Assembly: GCA_900540305.1 (NCBI GenBank) | Contig: UQFL01000004.1 | Coordinates: 1 to 64,000, forward strand | Length of the DNA: 64,000 bases | Source: an uncultured Oscillospiraceae bacterium | GTDB lineage: Bacteria > Bacillota > Clostridia > Oscillospirales > Acutalibacteraceae | Reading direction: 5' to 3' | In this document: positions 18,001 through 25,266 of the stretch, piece after piece | Numbering within the stretch: the stretch's first letter is position 1 | Layout of the letters: each line of letters begins with the position of its first letter | Program-made: the position numbers and the translations under genes | The notes under the pieces: model-generated | Told to the model about the DNA's origin: nothing | The model's database searches: none | What the model saw: the letters and a program-made list of their open reading frames with translations, nothing else

Positions 18001-18552
18001 GATGCAATAAAAGCGGCTAAGGTTACGGGGCTTTATGTTGCAGGAAGAGGCGACGACGGTGCAAAAATCCGCCTTGCTTGGAACAAAGTTGACGGAGCAA
18101 CCGAATATAAGATTTATCAGAAAATAAACGGCGAGTTTGCAGAAATTGGAACGACATCGTCTATTGACTATAATGTAAATGAACTTCACTCAGGATGGGA
18201 ATATTATTTCAAAGTGTCTGCAATAATAAACGGCAAAGAAGTAGGTATGAGTGACGAACTTCACACAGTAGCTGCTTGTGCCTCTCCGACAGGCATTTCG
18301 GTTAAAGTAGTTTCTAACAATGAACTCTCTGTAACATGGGATGTAGGTTCTGCGCACGGCTACTATATTGAATGGTCAACAGACCCGACATTTGCAGCAA
18401 AACAGAGTGCAAACCTTGTAGGCGTTAACAATACAAGCAAAGCGATTACCGTTAGCGGCGACGCAAGCAAATATTATGTTCGTGTAAGACTTTGGAGATA
18501 CTGGGAAGACGGTTATGTTTACGGTAATTTCTCCGATGCAATAAAAGCTTAA
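15091..18552 (+). CDS. Secreted glucosaminidase-like cell-wall hydrolase with SH3 insert and FN3 repeats
   Basis: 1153 residues. A signal peptide ends near residue 27 (SAPFVFGADS). Residues about 30-425 resemble the LytD/mannosyl-glycoprotein endo-N-acetylglucosaminidase family (VELHEKYPNWEFKPL, SKIVQEVGG, YNYYNIGAY). That domain is interrupted at about 265-330 by a bacterial SH3-like segment (ANLRKSATTSSDKLVLLPEG). Residues about 428-1153 are four tandem units of ~180 residues, each a pair of FN3-like domains. No sorting motif, SLH domain or C-terminal membrane segment is visible, so wall attachment is probably through the repeats or the SH3 domain. Likely role: peptidoglycan turnover at the surface. 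Confidence 0.82.
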   Translation: MKKITSLFLSLILSLSILLSAPFVFGADSFEQQLLNVGFTSQYIAPLVELHEKYPNWEFKPLITGVNWSTAVANERTPHSQQLIQMTSSNSSKGYYCTCSSCYKNGNYVIQEGSSWVSASQSAVEYYMNPINFLSEKYIFQFESTAYDSSQTVSGVETILKGTWMYNSKIVYKDSNGTTHTYVNSKYPNGITYSQTIIEAAKVSGLSAYYIASKIVQEVGGSTNSAIGASGTNSTYPGIYNYYNIGAYTGGLDGLKWASQGASGYFTNCNANLRKSATTSSDKLVLLPEGTQVTYISTTGVQSDGYKWYKVSVKYNGTNYTGYLRSDLVDYSSSDKYSRPWKNPFDSIYHGAKYIAANFSDTQFTGYLQKFNVNPDSGDSMYSHEYMANVQAAVSESTNTYNAYVSANLLSAKKTFIIPVFKNMPNEIAKVTGLYTAGRGDDGARIRIAWDTVAGADSYNIYQKIDGQFKLIGNTTSSDYNVTGLTPGWEYYFKVAAVIDVKVGELSDELHTAAACATVETVSAESAGTNSILLKWEPIASHGYYIEWSTDPTFSTGVQGLNVVGSNASSQTINVSGNAKDYYVRIRAWRNWDPQPIYGNFSDPIRTPEGVPYKVFGIETVGRGDNGTRIRISWNSQVGADGYNIYCYTNGAYKLVGSSDTNEYNVTGLNPGWEYSFKVSAVKDGKEGELSDEHNTAASPATIDNYSAKASGTNSIYVEWDSVACHGYYIEWSTDSTFTTGVNNKYIISSSATDCTLTVSSNPSNYYIRIRSLRNWNGGYLYGSFSQVIKVGESTRVEKVTGLYTAGRGDDGARIRLAWNMVDGASEYKIYQKISGNYEEVGTSSTNEYNVTGLHSGWEYYFKVSAVKNGKEGELSDEFHTVAACASPTGLTAEVISDNEISVKWDAGSAHGYYLEWSTDPTFATKQSANLVGVNNTSKTITVSGNASEYYVRVRLWRYWEDGYVYGNFSDAIKAAKVTGLYVAGRGDDGAKIRLAWNKVDGATEYKIYQKINGEFAEIGTTSSIDYNVNELHSGWEYYFKVSAIINGKEVGMSDELHTVAACASPTGISVKVVSNNELSVTWDVGSAHGYYIEWSTDPTFAAKQSANLVGVNNTSKAITVSGDASKYYVRVRLWRYWEDGYVYGNFSDAIKA
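16369..18549 (+). repeat. Four tandem ~180-residue FN3-pair repeats within the glucosaminidase gene
   Basis: Units begin near codons 430, 614, 799 and 977. Each contains GRGDxG (Arg at 439, 623, 808 and 986), a GWEYYFKV or GWEYSFKV strand, HGYYIEWSTDPTF or a close variant, and YGNFS or YGSFS at the end. The last two units are nearly identical at DNA level, suggesting recent duplication. Confidence 0.9.
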
Positions 18553-18560
18553 GCATATAA

Positions 18561-18597
18561 AAAACCTCAGGACTGCAAATGCAATCCTGAGGTTTTA
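18561..18597. terminator. Bidirectional terminator between convergent genes
   Basis: The stem AACCTCAGGA / TCCTGAGGTT, with a T-run on each outer side, lies between the plus-strand glucosaminidase gene and the minus-strand carboxypeptidase gene. Confidence 0.92.
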
Positions 18598-18610
18598 ATT
18601 TTATTAGAGT

Positions 18611-19933
18611 TTATTCATCTTCGACATCACGGTTTTTGCGTTTCTTCTTTTTGTTATAATTATTAATCACAAGAGCAAGATAGCAAACTATAAATATAAC
18701 AATTACGGCAAGAATGATTTTTACAACTGTCAATCCAAAGAAGTCTTTAACAGCGTTTATGATTTTGAGGAAAGTTGAAAGTTCGACGGTTTGAGCCGCT
18801 ACGAGGTCAACCTGAGCAATTACCTGCTCGCCGTAAATAATGTTTGCCTTGCAAACCGTATCTCCTTGATTAATGGGGGCTGATACGCTTTCAGGCTTAT
18901 CCTGCGCCTCAATAATTACAGCTGATTTATCAAGCCCCGCAGGAACTATTGTTGTAATATCTTCTTTTGCAACAAGTCTGAGCGTGTCTGCATTTTTTCC
19001 GTTTTCAACGGGTATTTCATCAAGCACTTCATTTTTAGTGACTACTGTTGAATATTTAAGGCTTGTAAATGCCCACTCAAAAAGTGTTGCCGCATCTATA
19101 AACGAACATTTCTCAACATAGCCGTCTTTATTATAATCTATTACGGGCGCACCCATAACTATGGCAAGATAATTATATCCGTCCTTGCTTGCTGTTGTTA
19201 TTACACAATAACCCGCCTCACTCGTTGAGCCTGTTTTAATACCTTTTGCGTATTTGTAATAATATGAAACATAACCTGAACGAAGCATAAGGTTTGTGTT
19301 GTAATAATTCATTCCGTTATATTCATATTGAACGGTATAAGCGATTTTTGTAAATGTTGAATTTTTAAGTGCGGCAAGCGTGATTTTTGCCATATCGGAC
19401 GCCGTTGTGTAATGATTTTCAGAATGAAGTCCGTCAGGATTTTCAAAATTAGTATTTTCACAGCCGAGAGACTTTACATAGTCATTCATCATTTTAACAA
19501 AATTATCTCTCGTCTTGCCAACATATTCCGCAAGCACTTCCGTTGCATCGCAGGCTGAATGTACCATTGTGAGATACAAAAGCTGCTCGATAGTTAATGT
19601 ATCGCCTATTTGAAGTCCTGCAACCTGTGCCCCCGTGCCGAGAAGCACATTATAGGCTTCTTTTGAGACCGTTACTGTCTGCTGAAGATTATCAACATTT
19701 TCAAGAGTTACCATTGCAGTAACGATTTTGGTTAGAGATGCAGGATACATTTTTTCATCCTGATTTTTCTGAGCCACAACGGGATAAGAATCATCATCAA
19801 GATTTATAAGCATATACGCCTTTGAATATAGCTCCACATCGGGAGTATATACCGCCGCTGATGCGGGAAAAGCCCCGATTATCGAAACGACAAGAATTAT
19901 AAGAGATAAAACGACAGAACATAACCTTTTCAT
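18611..19933 (-). CDS. dacA: D-alanyl-D-alanine carboxypeptidase (PBP5/DacF type)
   Basis: 440 residues. A signal peptide ends near residue 27 (FPASAA). The catalytic SxxK is Ser66-LTK; the third motif is KTG in GIKTGSTSEAG. The second motif, normally SxN, reads Ser126-Ala-Cys128. The C-terminus has a membrane helix (VVKIILAVIVIFIVCYLALV) and a lysine-rich tail, so the enzyme is anchored on the outside of the membrane. It trims the terminal D-Ala of peptidoglycan stem peptides. The SAC variant recurs, as I recall, in clostridial DacF-like proteins, so activity is probably kept. Confidence 0.9.
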   Translation of the reverse strand: MKRLCSVVLSLIILVVSIIGAFPASAAVYTPDVELYSKAYMLINLDDDSYPVVAQKNQDEKMYPASLTKIVTAMVTLENVDNLQQTVTVSKEAYNVLLGTGAQVAGLQIGDTLTIEQLLYLTMVHSACDATEVLAEYVGKTRDNFVKMMNDYVKSLGCENTNFENPDGLHSENHYTTASDMAKITLAALKNSTFTKIAYTVQYEYNGMNYYNTNLMLRSGYVSYYYKYAKGIKTGSTSEAGYCVITTASKDGYNYLAIVMGAPVIDYNKDGYVEKCSFIDAATLFEWAFTSLKYSTVVTKNEVLDEIPVENGKNADTLRLVAKEDITTIVPAGLDKSAVIIEAQDKPESVSAPINQGDTVCKANIIYGEQVIAQVDLVAAQTVELSTFLKIINAVKDFFGLTVVKIILAVIVIFIVCYLALVINNYNKKKKRKNRDVEDE

Positions 19934-20070
19934 ACACTTGACACCTTTTAGAATTAAATATATTATATAAATATTGATTGATTAAAGATTAAAGTTATTT
20001 TATCATTTTTTTTTGCTGTTTAAAAGTACAAAATTAAAAATTAACATTATTTTACAATTAAGGTGGATTT

Positions 20071-20748
20071 ATGGTTTACATTACCGGCGACACACACGGA
20101 GATATATCCTGGTTTAAAAATTCAAAGCTCAAAAAATTGAGTGAAAAAGACATACTTATAGTTTGCGGAGATTTCGGTTTTTTGTGGAATCCGCAGGACC
20201 CGAAAGAGCAGAAAAATCTTGAAATGCTTAAAAGCAAGAAGTTTACTATCTGCTTTGTTGACGGAGCGCACGAAAATTTCGATTTGCTCAACGCCTACAC
20301 GCCCTATCGCTGGAAAGGCGGAAATGCTCATAAAATAGCGGATAATATTTATCACCTTATGAGAGGTGAGATTTTCACGCTTGATAACAAGACATTTTTT
20401 GTTATGGGCGGCGGCGAAAGCGATGACAGAAACATGAGAGAAGAAGGCGTATCCTGGTGGGAGGACGAAATGCCCAACGGCGAGGAAATCAAAAACGCCG
20501 AGGACAACCTCAAAGACGCAGGTTACAGCGTTAACTATATTCTGACATATGAAGCGCCTGCTATTGCAAAAGACTTTTTGAAACTTCACACAAATGAGGC
20601 GGCAAGAATTTCACCGCTCAACAACTATCTACAGGAGCTTACAAAAGATGTGCAATATTATCATTGGTATTTCGGCTCACTTCATACGGATATGCAGATA
20701 AGCAAGAAAATGACTGCTGTATTTAATCAAATTCACGAAATTAAATAA
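20071..20748 (+). CDS. Calcineurin-like metallophosphoesterase
   Basis: 225 residues. The metal-binding motifs are in order: ITGDTHGD at residue 4, VCGDFGFLW near 32 and DGAHENFD near 60 (family GNHE-like). The usual second-metal histidines are represented by HWYFGSLHTD near the end. It acts on an unknown phosphoester; small stand-alone members often come from mobile or phage-related contexts, but nothing else here supports that. It starts after AAGGTGG and is followed 13 bases later by the HD hydrolase gene, so the two form an operon. Confidence 0.85.
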   Translation: MVYITGDTHGDISWFKNSKLKKLSEKDILIVCGDFGFLWNPQDPKEQKNLEMLKSKKFTICFVDGAHENFDLLNAYTPYRWKGGNAHKIADNIYHLMRGEIFTLDNKTFFVMGGGESDDRNMREEGVSWWEDEMPNGEEIKNAEDNLKDAGYSVNYILTYEAPAIAKDFLKLHTNEAARISPLNNYLQELTKDVQYYHWYFGSLHTDMQISKKMTAVFNQIHEIK

Positions 20749-20761
20749 AGAAGATGATTTT

Positions 20762-21373
20762 ATGGAAAACAACAATATTCCCGACAGACTGCAAAAACAG
20801 CTTGATTTTATTAAAGAAATAGACAAGGAAAAAGAAATCGAGCGCAGAACACTTCTTTCCGACGGCTCAAGATTTGAAAACGACGCCGAACACGCATGGC
20901 ACATGGCAGTTATGGCAATTCTTCTCAGCGAATATGCCAACGAGAAAATCGACATACTGAAAACTGTCAGCATGATTTTAATTCACGATATTGTTGAAAT
21001 AGATTCGGGCGACACTTATTGCTACGATGAGGACGGCAAAAAAACACAGGAGGAGAGAGAAAAGAAAGCGGCAAACAGGCTGTTCAATCTTCTCCCCGAG
21101 GACCAGGCTCAGAAATTCTATGCGCTGTGGCGTGAATTTGAAGAGAAAAAAACACCAGAGGCAAAATTTGCAAGGACTATGGACTGCGTTCAGCCTACAA
21201 TGCTCAATGTTGCTTCAGGCGGAGTTATGTGGAAGAAAAACGGTATAAAGCTCAGCCAGATTTTGGAGAGAAACAAATACACCGAAAGCGGCTCAAAAGA
21301 GCTTTGGAATTATCAGCTGAATCATCTCATTCTTCCTAATGTTGAAAACGGAAATATAAAAGACGACAGATAA
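20762..21373 (+). CDS. HD-domain hydrolase (YfbR/HDDC2-like 5'-nucleotidase family)
   Basis: 203 residues. HD-fold metal ligands are visible: NDAEHAWHMA near residue 40 and ILIHDIVEID near 76, then a conserved GDTYCYD. This arrangement matches the family that dephosphorylates deoxyribonucleoside monophosphates. It is cytoplasmic and shares a transcript with the phosphoesterase. A strong terminator follows directly. Confidence 0.83.
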   Translation: MENNNIPDRLQKQLDFIKEIDKEKEIERRTLLSDGSRFENDAEHAWHMAVMAILLSEYANEKIDILKTVSMILIHDIVEIDSGDTYCYDEDGKKTQEEREKKAANRLFNLLPEDQAQKFYALWREFEEKKTPEAKFARTMDCVQPTMLNVASGGVMWKKNGIKLSQILERNKYTESGSKELWNYQLNHLILPNVENGNIKDDR

Positions 21374-21376
21374 AAT

Positions 21377-21413
21377 TAAACGCTCCCTGAAAAATCAGGG
21401 AGCGTTAATTTTT
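21377..21413. terminator. Terminator after the HD hydrolase gene
   Basis: The stem AACGCTCCCTGA / TCAGGGAGCGTT with an AAAA loop is followed by TAATTTTT. It can also serve the convergent EamA gene on the minus strand. Confidence 0.92.
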
Positions 21414-21429
21414 ATGAAAATATTTTTGC

Positions 21430-22371
21430 TTAAACCGTTTTCTTTTTTCCAAGTTTAGCATTAACAATATAAATACCTAAGCAGACGAAAACGAGAGACA
21501 CAAGGTTTTTAAAGCTAAATGCCTCTGCTGTTTCGCCAAGGAGAAGCGCTGACAAAAGAACGCCGAAAATGGGATTTGTAAATCCGATAACGGCAACTTT
21601 TGAAACGGGATTGTGCTTGAGCAAAAGTCCCCATACCGTATAAGCCACCGCCGAAATCAGCGCAAGATAGAGAAGCACCGCAAAATTTACAATGCTTAGT
21701 GAAGTATCCACTCTGCCCGAAAAAGCAAGTCCGCCTGCAATCATTACAATACCTCCGACAAGAAACTGCCAACCCGAAAGCATTACGGGGTTTTCCGATA
21801 CAGAATACTTTTTAATCAGCACGCTTGAAACGGAATAAGTAAAGGCTGAAAAGATAATTGCACCCTCTCCGTTTAATGAAAATCCCGCAAAACCGCCTGC
21901 TTCAAAATTTATTATTACTACGCCTGCAAAACCGACAACTACACCCAAAAGTTTTGCGGCAGTCAGCTTTTCCATTTTAAAAACGACCGCCGAAATTATT
22001 AGCGACAAAAACACATTTAGCGAAACAAGCACACTTGATTTTACACCGCTTGTATGGGCAAGACCTATATAAAAAGCTATATACTGAAGCACCGTCTGAA
22101 ACAGTGCTAATATGAGAATGTGCCCAACCTCTGATTTATTTTTCGGATAAAGCGGCTTTTTGGCAATAGCCGAGCCGAAAATAATTACAAGTATACCTGC
22201 AAGCACAAACCGCATACCTGCAAAAAGAATCTGTGACGCAGTATCATTTTCGCCTACGCCGAAAAGCTCGTAGCCTGTTTTGACCATTGGGAAAGCCGAG
22301 CCCCACAGAAAACAGCACAAAAGCGCAAGCGGCACCATTACCGCAGTTTTTGACAATTTTGACTTACTCAT
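21430..22371 (-). CDS. EamA/DMT-family transporter
   Basis: 313 residues with about ten predicted membrane helices in two EamA repeats. The first begins at LALLCCFLWGSAFP and the second at GAIIFSAFTYSVSSVLIKK. GFTNPIFGVLLSALLLGE near the end is the usual second-repeat ending. Family members export or import amino acids, sugars or other metabolites; the substrate is not readable. The ATG at 22371 is preferred to the TTG before it. It overlaps the alcohol dehydrogenase gene by 8 bases, so it is probably in the same transcript as iolB. Confidence 0.88.
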   Translation of the reverse strand: MSKSKLSKTAVMVPLALLCCFLWGSAFPMVKTGYELFGVGENDTASQILFAGMRFVLAGILVIIFGSAIAKKPLYPKNKSEVGHILILALFQTVLQYIAFYIGLAHTSGVKSSVLVSLNVFLSLIISAVVFKMEKLTAAKLLGVVVGFAGVVIINFEAGGFAGFSLNGEGAIIFSAFTYSVSSVLIKKYSVSENPVMLSGWQFLVGGIVMIAGGLAFSGRVDTSLSIVNFAVLLYLALISAVAYTVWGLLLKHNPVSKVAVIGFTNPIFGVLLSALLLGETAEAFSFKNLVSLVFVCLGIYIVNAKLGKKKTV

Positions 22372-23458
22372 CAATTTTGAAAACCTTTTTATAGATATTT
22401 AAAACATCCTGTGATGTGAGCGTTACGGGGTTATTGAGCAATCTGTCCGGATTAACGCTGTCGGCAAAACCTAGCACAAGTTCTTTAGAGGCTTTCGGTG
22501 TTTCAAGGCCAAGCTCGTTTACAAGCGCTCTGAAAATCTTTGCGCCGTCCTTTGAATCTTTTCCGCCGAGCATTTTTCCAACCTCGTCAAGCGTTTTAAG
22601 CACATATTCCCTGCCCCTTGCATCGTTAACACTATCATTGTGTTCATTCATATAATCCCATATTTCAGCAAGATTTACGGCAACGGAATGGCCATGCGCT
22701 GTATGGCAGTTAATAGTGATATTGTAACACATTGCGTGAGCAGAAGTTGTTGAGGTAATATTTATCGCTTTGCCTGCATAGTAAGAGGACAAAAGCATTC
22801 CCCTGTTTGCCGCCTTTTCATTTTTGAAATAGCCGTCTTTATTCTTTACAAAAAGCTCAATCGCCTTTGCGGCGTATTTCTTGCTCTCTTGATTGCTCTT
22901 AACATTCCAGTAGCTTTCAATGGCGTGGCACAAAGCGTCCATTGCAGTACACGCCCTTTGATAAGGCGGCACGGTTTCAAGAAACTTTTCGTCAAGCAAC
23001 ACATAATCGGGCAAAAATGCATCGTTGCTGACAGAATGTTTTTCATTTTCATTCACATAAAATATGGAATACTTTGTAGCCTCTGAGCCTGTTCCCGATG
23101 TGGTGGGAATTGCAAAAAACTCAATGTCATTATCAGACATTGGCTGTGTCAGTGCAATATCAGCGCTGTTGATAACAAGAAGCTTTATCATTTTGGCGGA
23201 ATCAAGCACTGAGCCTCCGCCTGCCCCTATGAGAAAATCGCATTCGTTTTCCCTAAAAAGCTCTGCGGCTTTTACCATATCCTCAAATCGGGGATTTGGC
23301 CTTATTTTATCCCAAACAGTTAAATCAAATCTCGAGCAAAGATATTCATACTCCCGTGTTTTCTTAAAAGAGCCCGAGCAGCAAAGAAAAGGCTTCTTAA
23401 AAGAAACCTTTTCAATGTCTTTAATATTATCAATTACAAATCCGTTTTTAGTCCGCAT
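22364..23458 (-). CDS. Iron-containing alcohol dehydrogenase
   Basis: 364 residues. The NAD(P)-binding loop GAGGGSVLDSAKM and the IPTTSGTGSEAT segment identify group III Fe-alcohol dehydrogenases. Metal ligands are in MDALCHAIES and AHAMCYNITINCHTAHGHS. The closing TVPPYQRACTAMDALCHAIES recalls the phosphonoacetaldehyde-reductase branch, but the real substrate is unknown. A reading frame opens further upstream, inside iolB; the ATG at 23458 overlaps the iolB stop by 11 bases and gives the normal N-terminus. Its coupling to iolB suggests reduction of an aldehyde arising in that pathway (inference). Confidence 0.82.
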   Translation of the reverse strand: MRTKNGFVIDNIKDIEKVSFKKPFLCCSGSFKKTREYEYLCSRFDLTVWDKIRPNPRFEDMVKAAELFRENECDFLIGAGGGSVLDSAKMIKLLVINSADIALTQPMSDNDIEFFAIPTTSGTGSEATKYSIFYVNENEKHSVSNDAFLPDYVLLDEKFLETVPPYQRACTAMDALCHAIESYWNVKSNQESKKYAAKAIELFVKNKDGYFKNEKAANRGMLLSSYYAGKAINITSTTSAHAMCYNITINCHTAHGHSVAVNLAEIWDYMNEHNDSVNDARGREYVLKTLDEVGKMLGGKDSKDGAKIFRALVNELGLETPKASKELVLGFADSVNPDRLLNNPVTLTSQDVLNIYKKVFKIDE

Positions 23459-24224
23459 TTGCAAGCCACTCATATTCAGGTACATAGATTCTTGTTTTGT
23501 CCCACGGGTCACCGTCAAGATGGCGGATAAGCCATACATAATACATCTCGTAGCCGGGAGCAACTACCTGCTGATGCGCGTTTCCGCCTCTTATGCAAAG
23601 GCAGTCGCCGTTTTTTGTTTTATACGGTGTATCACCCTCAAAACCTGCGCCGAAGCCCTCGGGGCGGTCAAACTGATAGTAATAAAGTTCAGGCTGGGGA
23701 TGATGATGAGGAGGATATGACGACCATTTACCAGGCTGATTGAAAACCTCGCCCATAACCATATTCGAATACGGCGCATTATCAAGGTCAAACATAGTTG
23801 AAACGATTCTGTGACCTGCGCCGCCCCACTGACCCTTGCCGAACTCCTGATAAAGGCAGTTTTCGGGATTGTAGAAAACAGGCTCCCAAGTTTTATCGTT
23901 ATCTGTAATCTGAACAAGAATTTCACTGTCTTCCAACGCTGTTACACTTGCACAAGTACCCTTGCAAAAGTGAACAGCATACGGAGTTTTCTGAAAAGGA
24001 TTTTCTCTTTCGCAAACCTCATCGATTTTACCGTTATCAACATTAAATCTAACTTTTCCTGACAAAAGAAGAATAGCGCATTCATCTTCTTTAAGATCGG
24101 ATATATAAGCAGAATCCTTTTTAAGCTTATAAACATAAATATCCATAAGCATTTCCGGATTAACTCCGTTTCTTTCACAAAGGATTTTTTTACCGTTTTC
24201 ATCGTACTGCGGTTTATAAATCAT
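23448..24224 (-). CDS. iolB: 5-deoxy-glucuronate isomerase (IolB family)
   Basis: 258 residues. The bicupin fold is indicated by PPHHHPQPELYYYQFDRPEGFG, with the metal-binding histidines and glutamate, and by GNAHQQVVAPGYEMYYVW near the C-terminus. IolB turns 5-deoxy-D-glucuronate into 2-deoxy-5-keto-gluconate, the step before IolC. AGGAG at 24235-24239 supports the ATG at 24224. It lies between a lipase-like gene and the Fe-alcohol dehydrogenase gene. No iolG, iolE or iolD lies nearby; iolC and iolJ are 19 kb away in this window. Confidence 0.87.
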   Translation of the reverse strand: MIYKPQYDENGKKILCERNGVNPEMLMDIYVYKLKKDSAYISDLKEDECAILLLSGKVRFNVDNGKIDEVCERENPFQKTPYAVHFCKGTCASVTALEDSEILVQITDNDKTWEPVFYNPENCLYQEFGKGQWGGAGHRIVSTMFDLDNAPYSNMVMGEVFNQPGKWSSYPPHHHPQPELYYYQFDRPEGFGAGFEGDTPYKTKNGDCLCIRGGNAHQQVVAPGYEMYYVWLIRHLDGDPWDKTRIYVPEYEWLANAD

Positions 24225-24229
24225 TGATA

Positions 24230-25162
24230 TCAATCTCCTAACACATTATTTTCTATAAAGGAGTTTATGCAGTCATAAACCTCTTGTTTATTATGTTCAT
24301 TAAGCACCTCGTGGCGGCAGTCCTTAAAAAGCTTTAACTGAGCATTTTGATGACCTGTTGCCCTGAGTTTTTCATACACCTGAGTAACGCCCTTGCCGTA
24401 ATTGCCGACAGGGTCCATTTCTCCGCTGACAACAAGAACAGGAAGATTTTTGCGAACTGATGAGAAACACTTATCTGAGTTTGCCTCGATATTGAGTTTA
24501 ACAAGGTCGTTCATACCCTGAACCGTAAACAAAAATCCGCAAAGAGGGTCGTTGATATATTTATCCACTATATCGTTATCTCTTGTAAGCCAGTCAAAAG
24601 TGGTGCGCTTTTCAAACTTATTGTTATAAGCGCCGAAAGTCATTTTATCAAGAAAAGACGATTTATGCTTTTTACCCTTTGCCTTTGCAATGGCAAGAGA
24701 AAGCTTATCGCCTATCCCTGCGGCAGGGTTTGGACCGCCTGTGCCTATATAAACCGAACAGTCGCTCAATTCGGGATATCTGCCGTCAAAGCACCGTGCA
24801 ATAAACGAGCCCATTGAATGACCCATAACAACAATCTTTTTATCGGGATATTTTGACTTTGCGGTTACAACAATCGTTTTATAATCCTGAATAAGCGCAC
24901 TGTATCCGTCTTTTTCGCCGAAATAACCGAGTTCGTCTTTTTTCTGATTAGATCTGCCGTGATTTGCCATATCGTGCATAAACACAGCATAGCCCTTTGA
25001 AACAAGATATTCAATAAAATCAATATACCTCTGCTGATGCTCAGCCATGCCGTGGTGCAAAGCGATTACCGCTTTTACGCAGCCGCTTTCAGGGGTATAT
25101 TCACAGCAGTAAATTTCACATATTCCCGTTGCTGACGGGAAAGTAAATTCTCGTTTATTCAT
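24230..25162 (-). CDS. Alpha/beta hydrolase, monoacylglycerol-lipase-like
   Basis: 310 residues. The nucleophile elbow GHSMGS is near residue 117, the oxyanion-side HHGMAEHQQRY near 37, the aspartate probably in SGEMDPVGN and the histidine in DCRHEVLNE. The HGMAEH and GHSMGS pair is typical of bacterial monoacylglycerol lipases and lysophospholipases (Hydrolase_4). No signal peptide, so cytoplasmic or peripheral. GGGGGA precedes the ATG. It ends 5 bases before iolB. Confidence 0.86.
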   Translation of the reverse strand: MNKREFTFPSATGICEIYCCEYTPESGCVKAVIALHHGMAEHQQRYIDFIEYLVSKGYAVFMHDMANHGRSNQKKDELGYFGEKDGYSALIQDYKTIVVTAKSKYPDKKIVVMGHSMGSFIARCFDGRYPELSDCSVYIGTGGPNPAAGIGDKLSLAIAKAKGKKHKSSFLDKMTFGAYNNKFEKRTTFDWLTRDNDIVDKYINDPLCGFLFTVQGMNDLVKLNIEANSDKCFSSVRKNLPVLVVSGEMDPVGNYGKGVTQVYEKLRATGHQNAQLKLFKDCRHEVLNEHNKQEVYDCINSFIENNVLGD

Positions 25163-25183
25163 AGCTTCCCCCTTAAAATATCT

Positions 25184-25245
25184 ATTCAGCGCCGCCGAAG
25201 CGAATAAACTTTCCCCAAAGCAAGCCGCCTCGCACGGCGCTGAAT
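25184..25245 (-). promoter_or_regulatory. Nested inverted repeat in the leader of the lipase-like gene
   Basis: An 11-bp perfect stem, ATTCAGCGCCG / CGGCGCTGAAT, encloses GCGA/TCGC and an inner CTTT-GGGG-AAAG hairpin. An alternative CGC-TTCG-GCG tetraloop hairpin competes with the outer stem. It lies between the pflX-like stop and the alpha/beta hydrolase start. There is no clean T-run after it, so it is not a plain terminator. Function unknown. Confidence 0.6.
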
Positions 25246-25266
25246 TGGATTTGTAATATTATGTTA

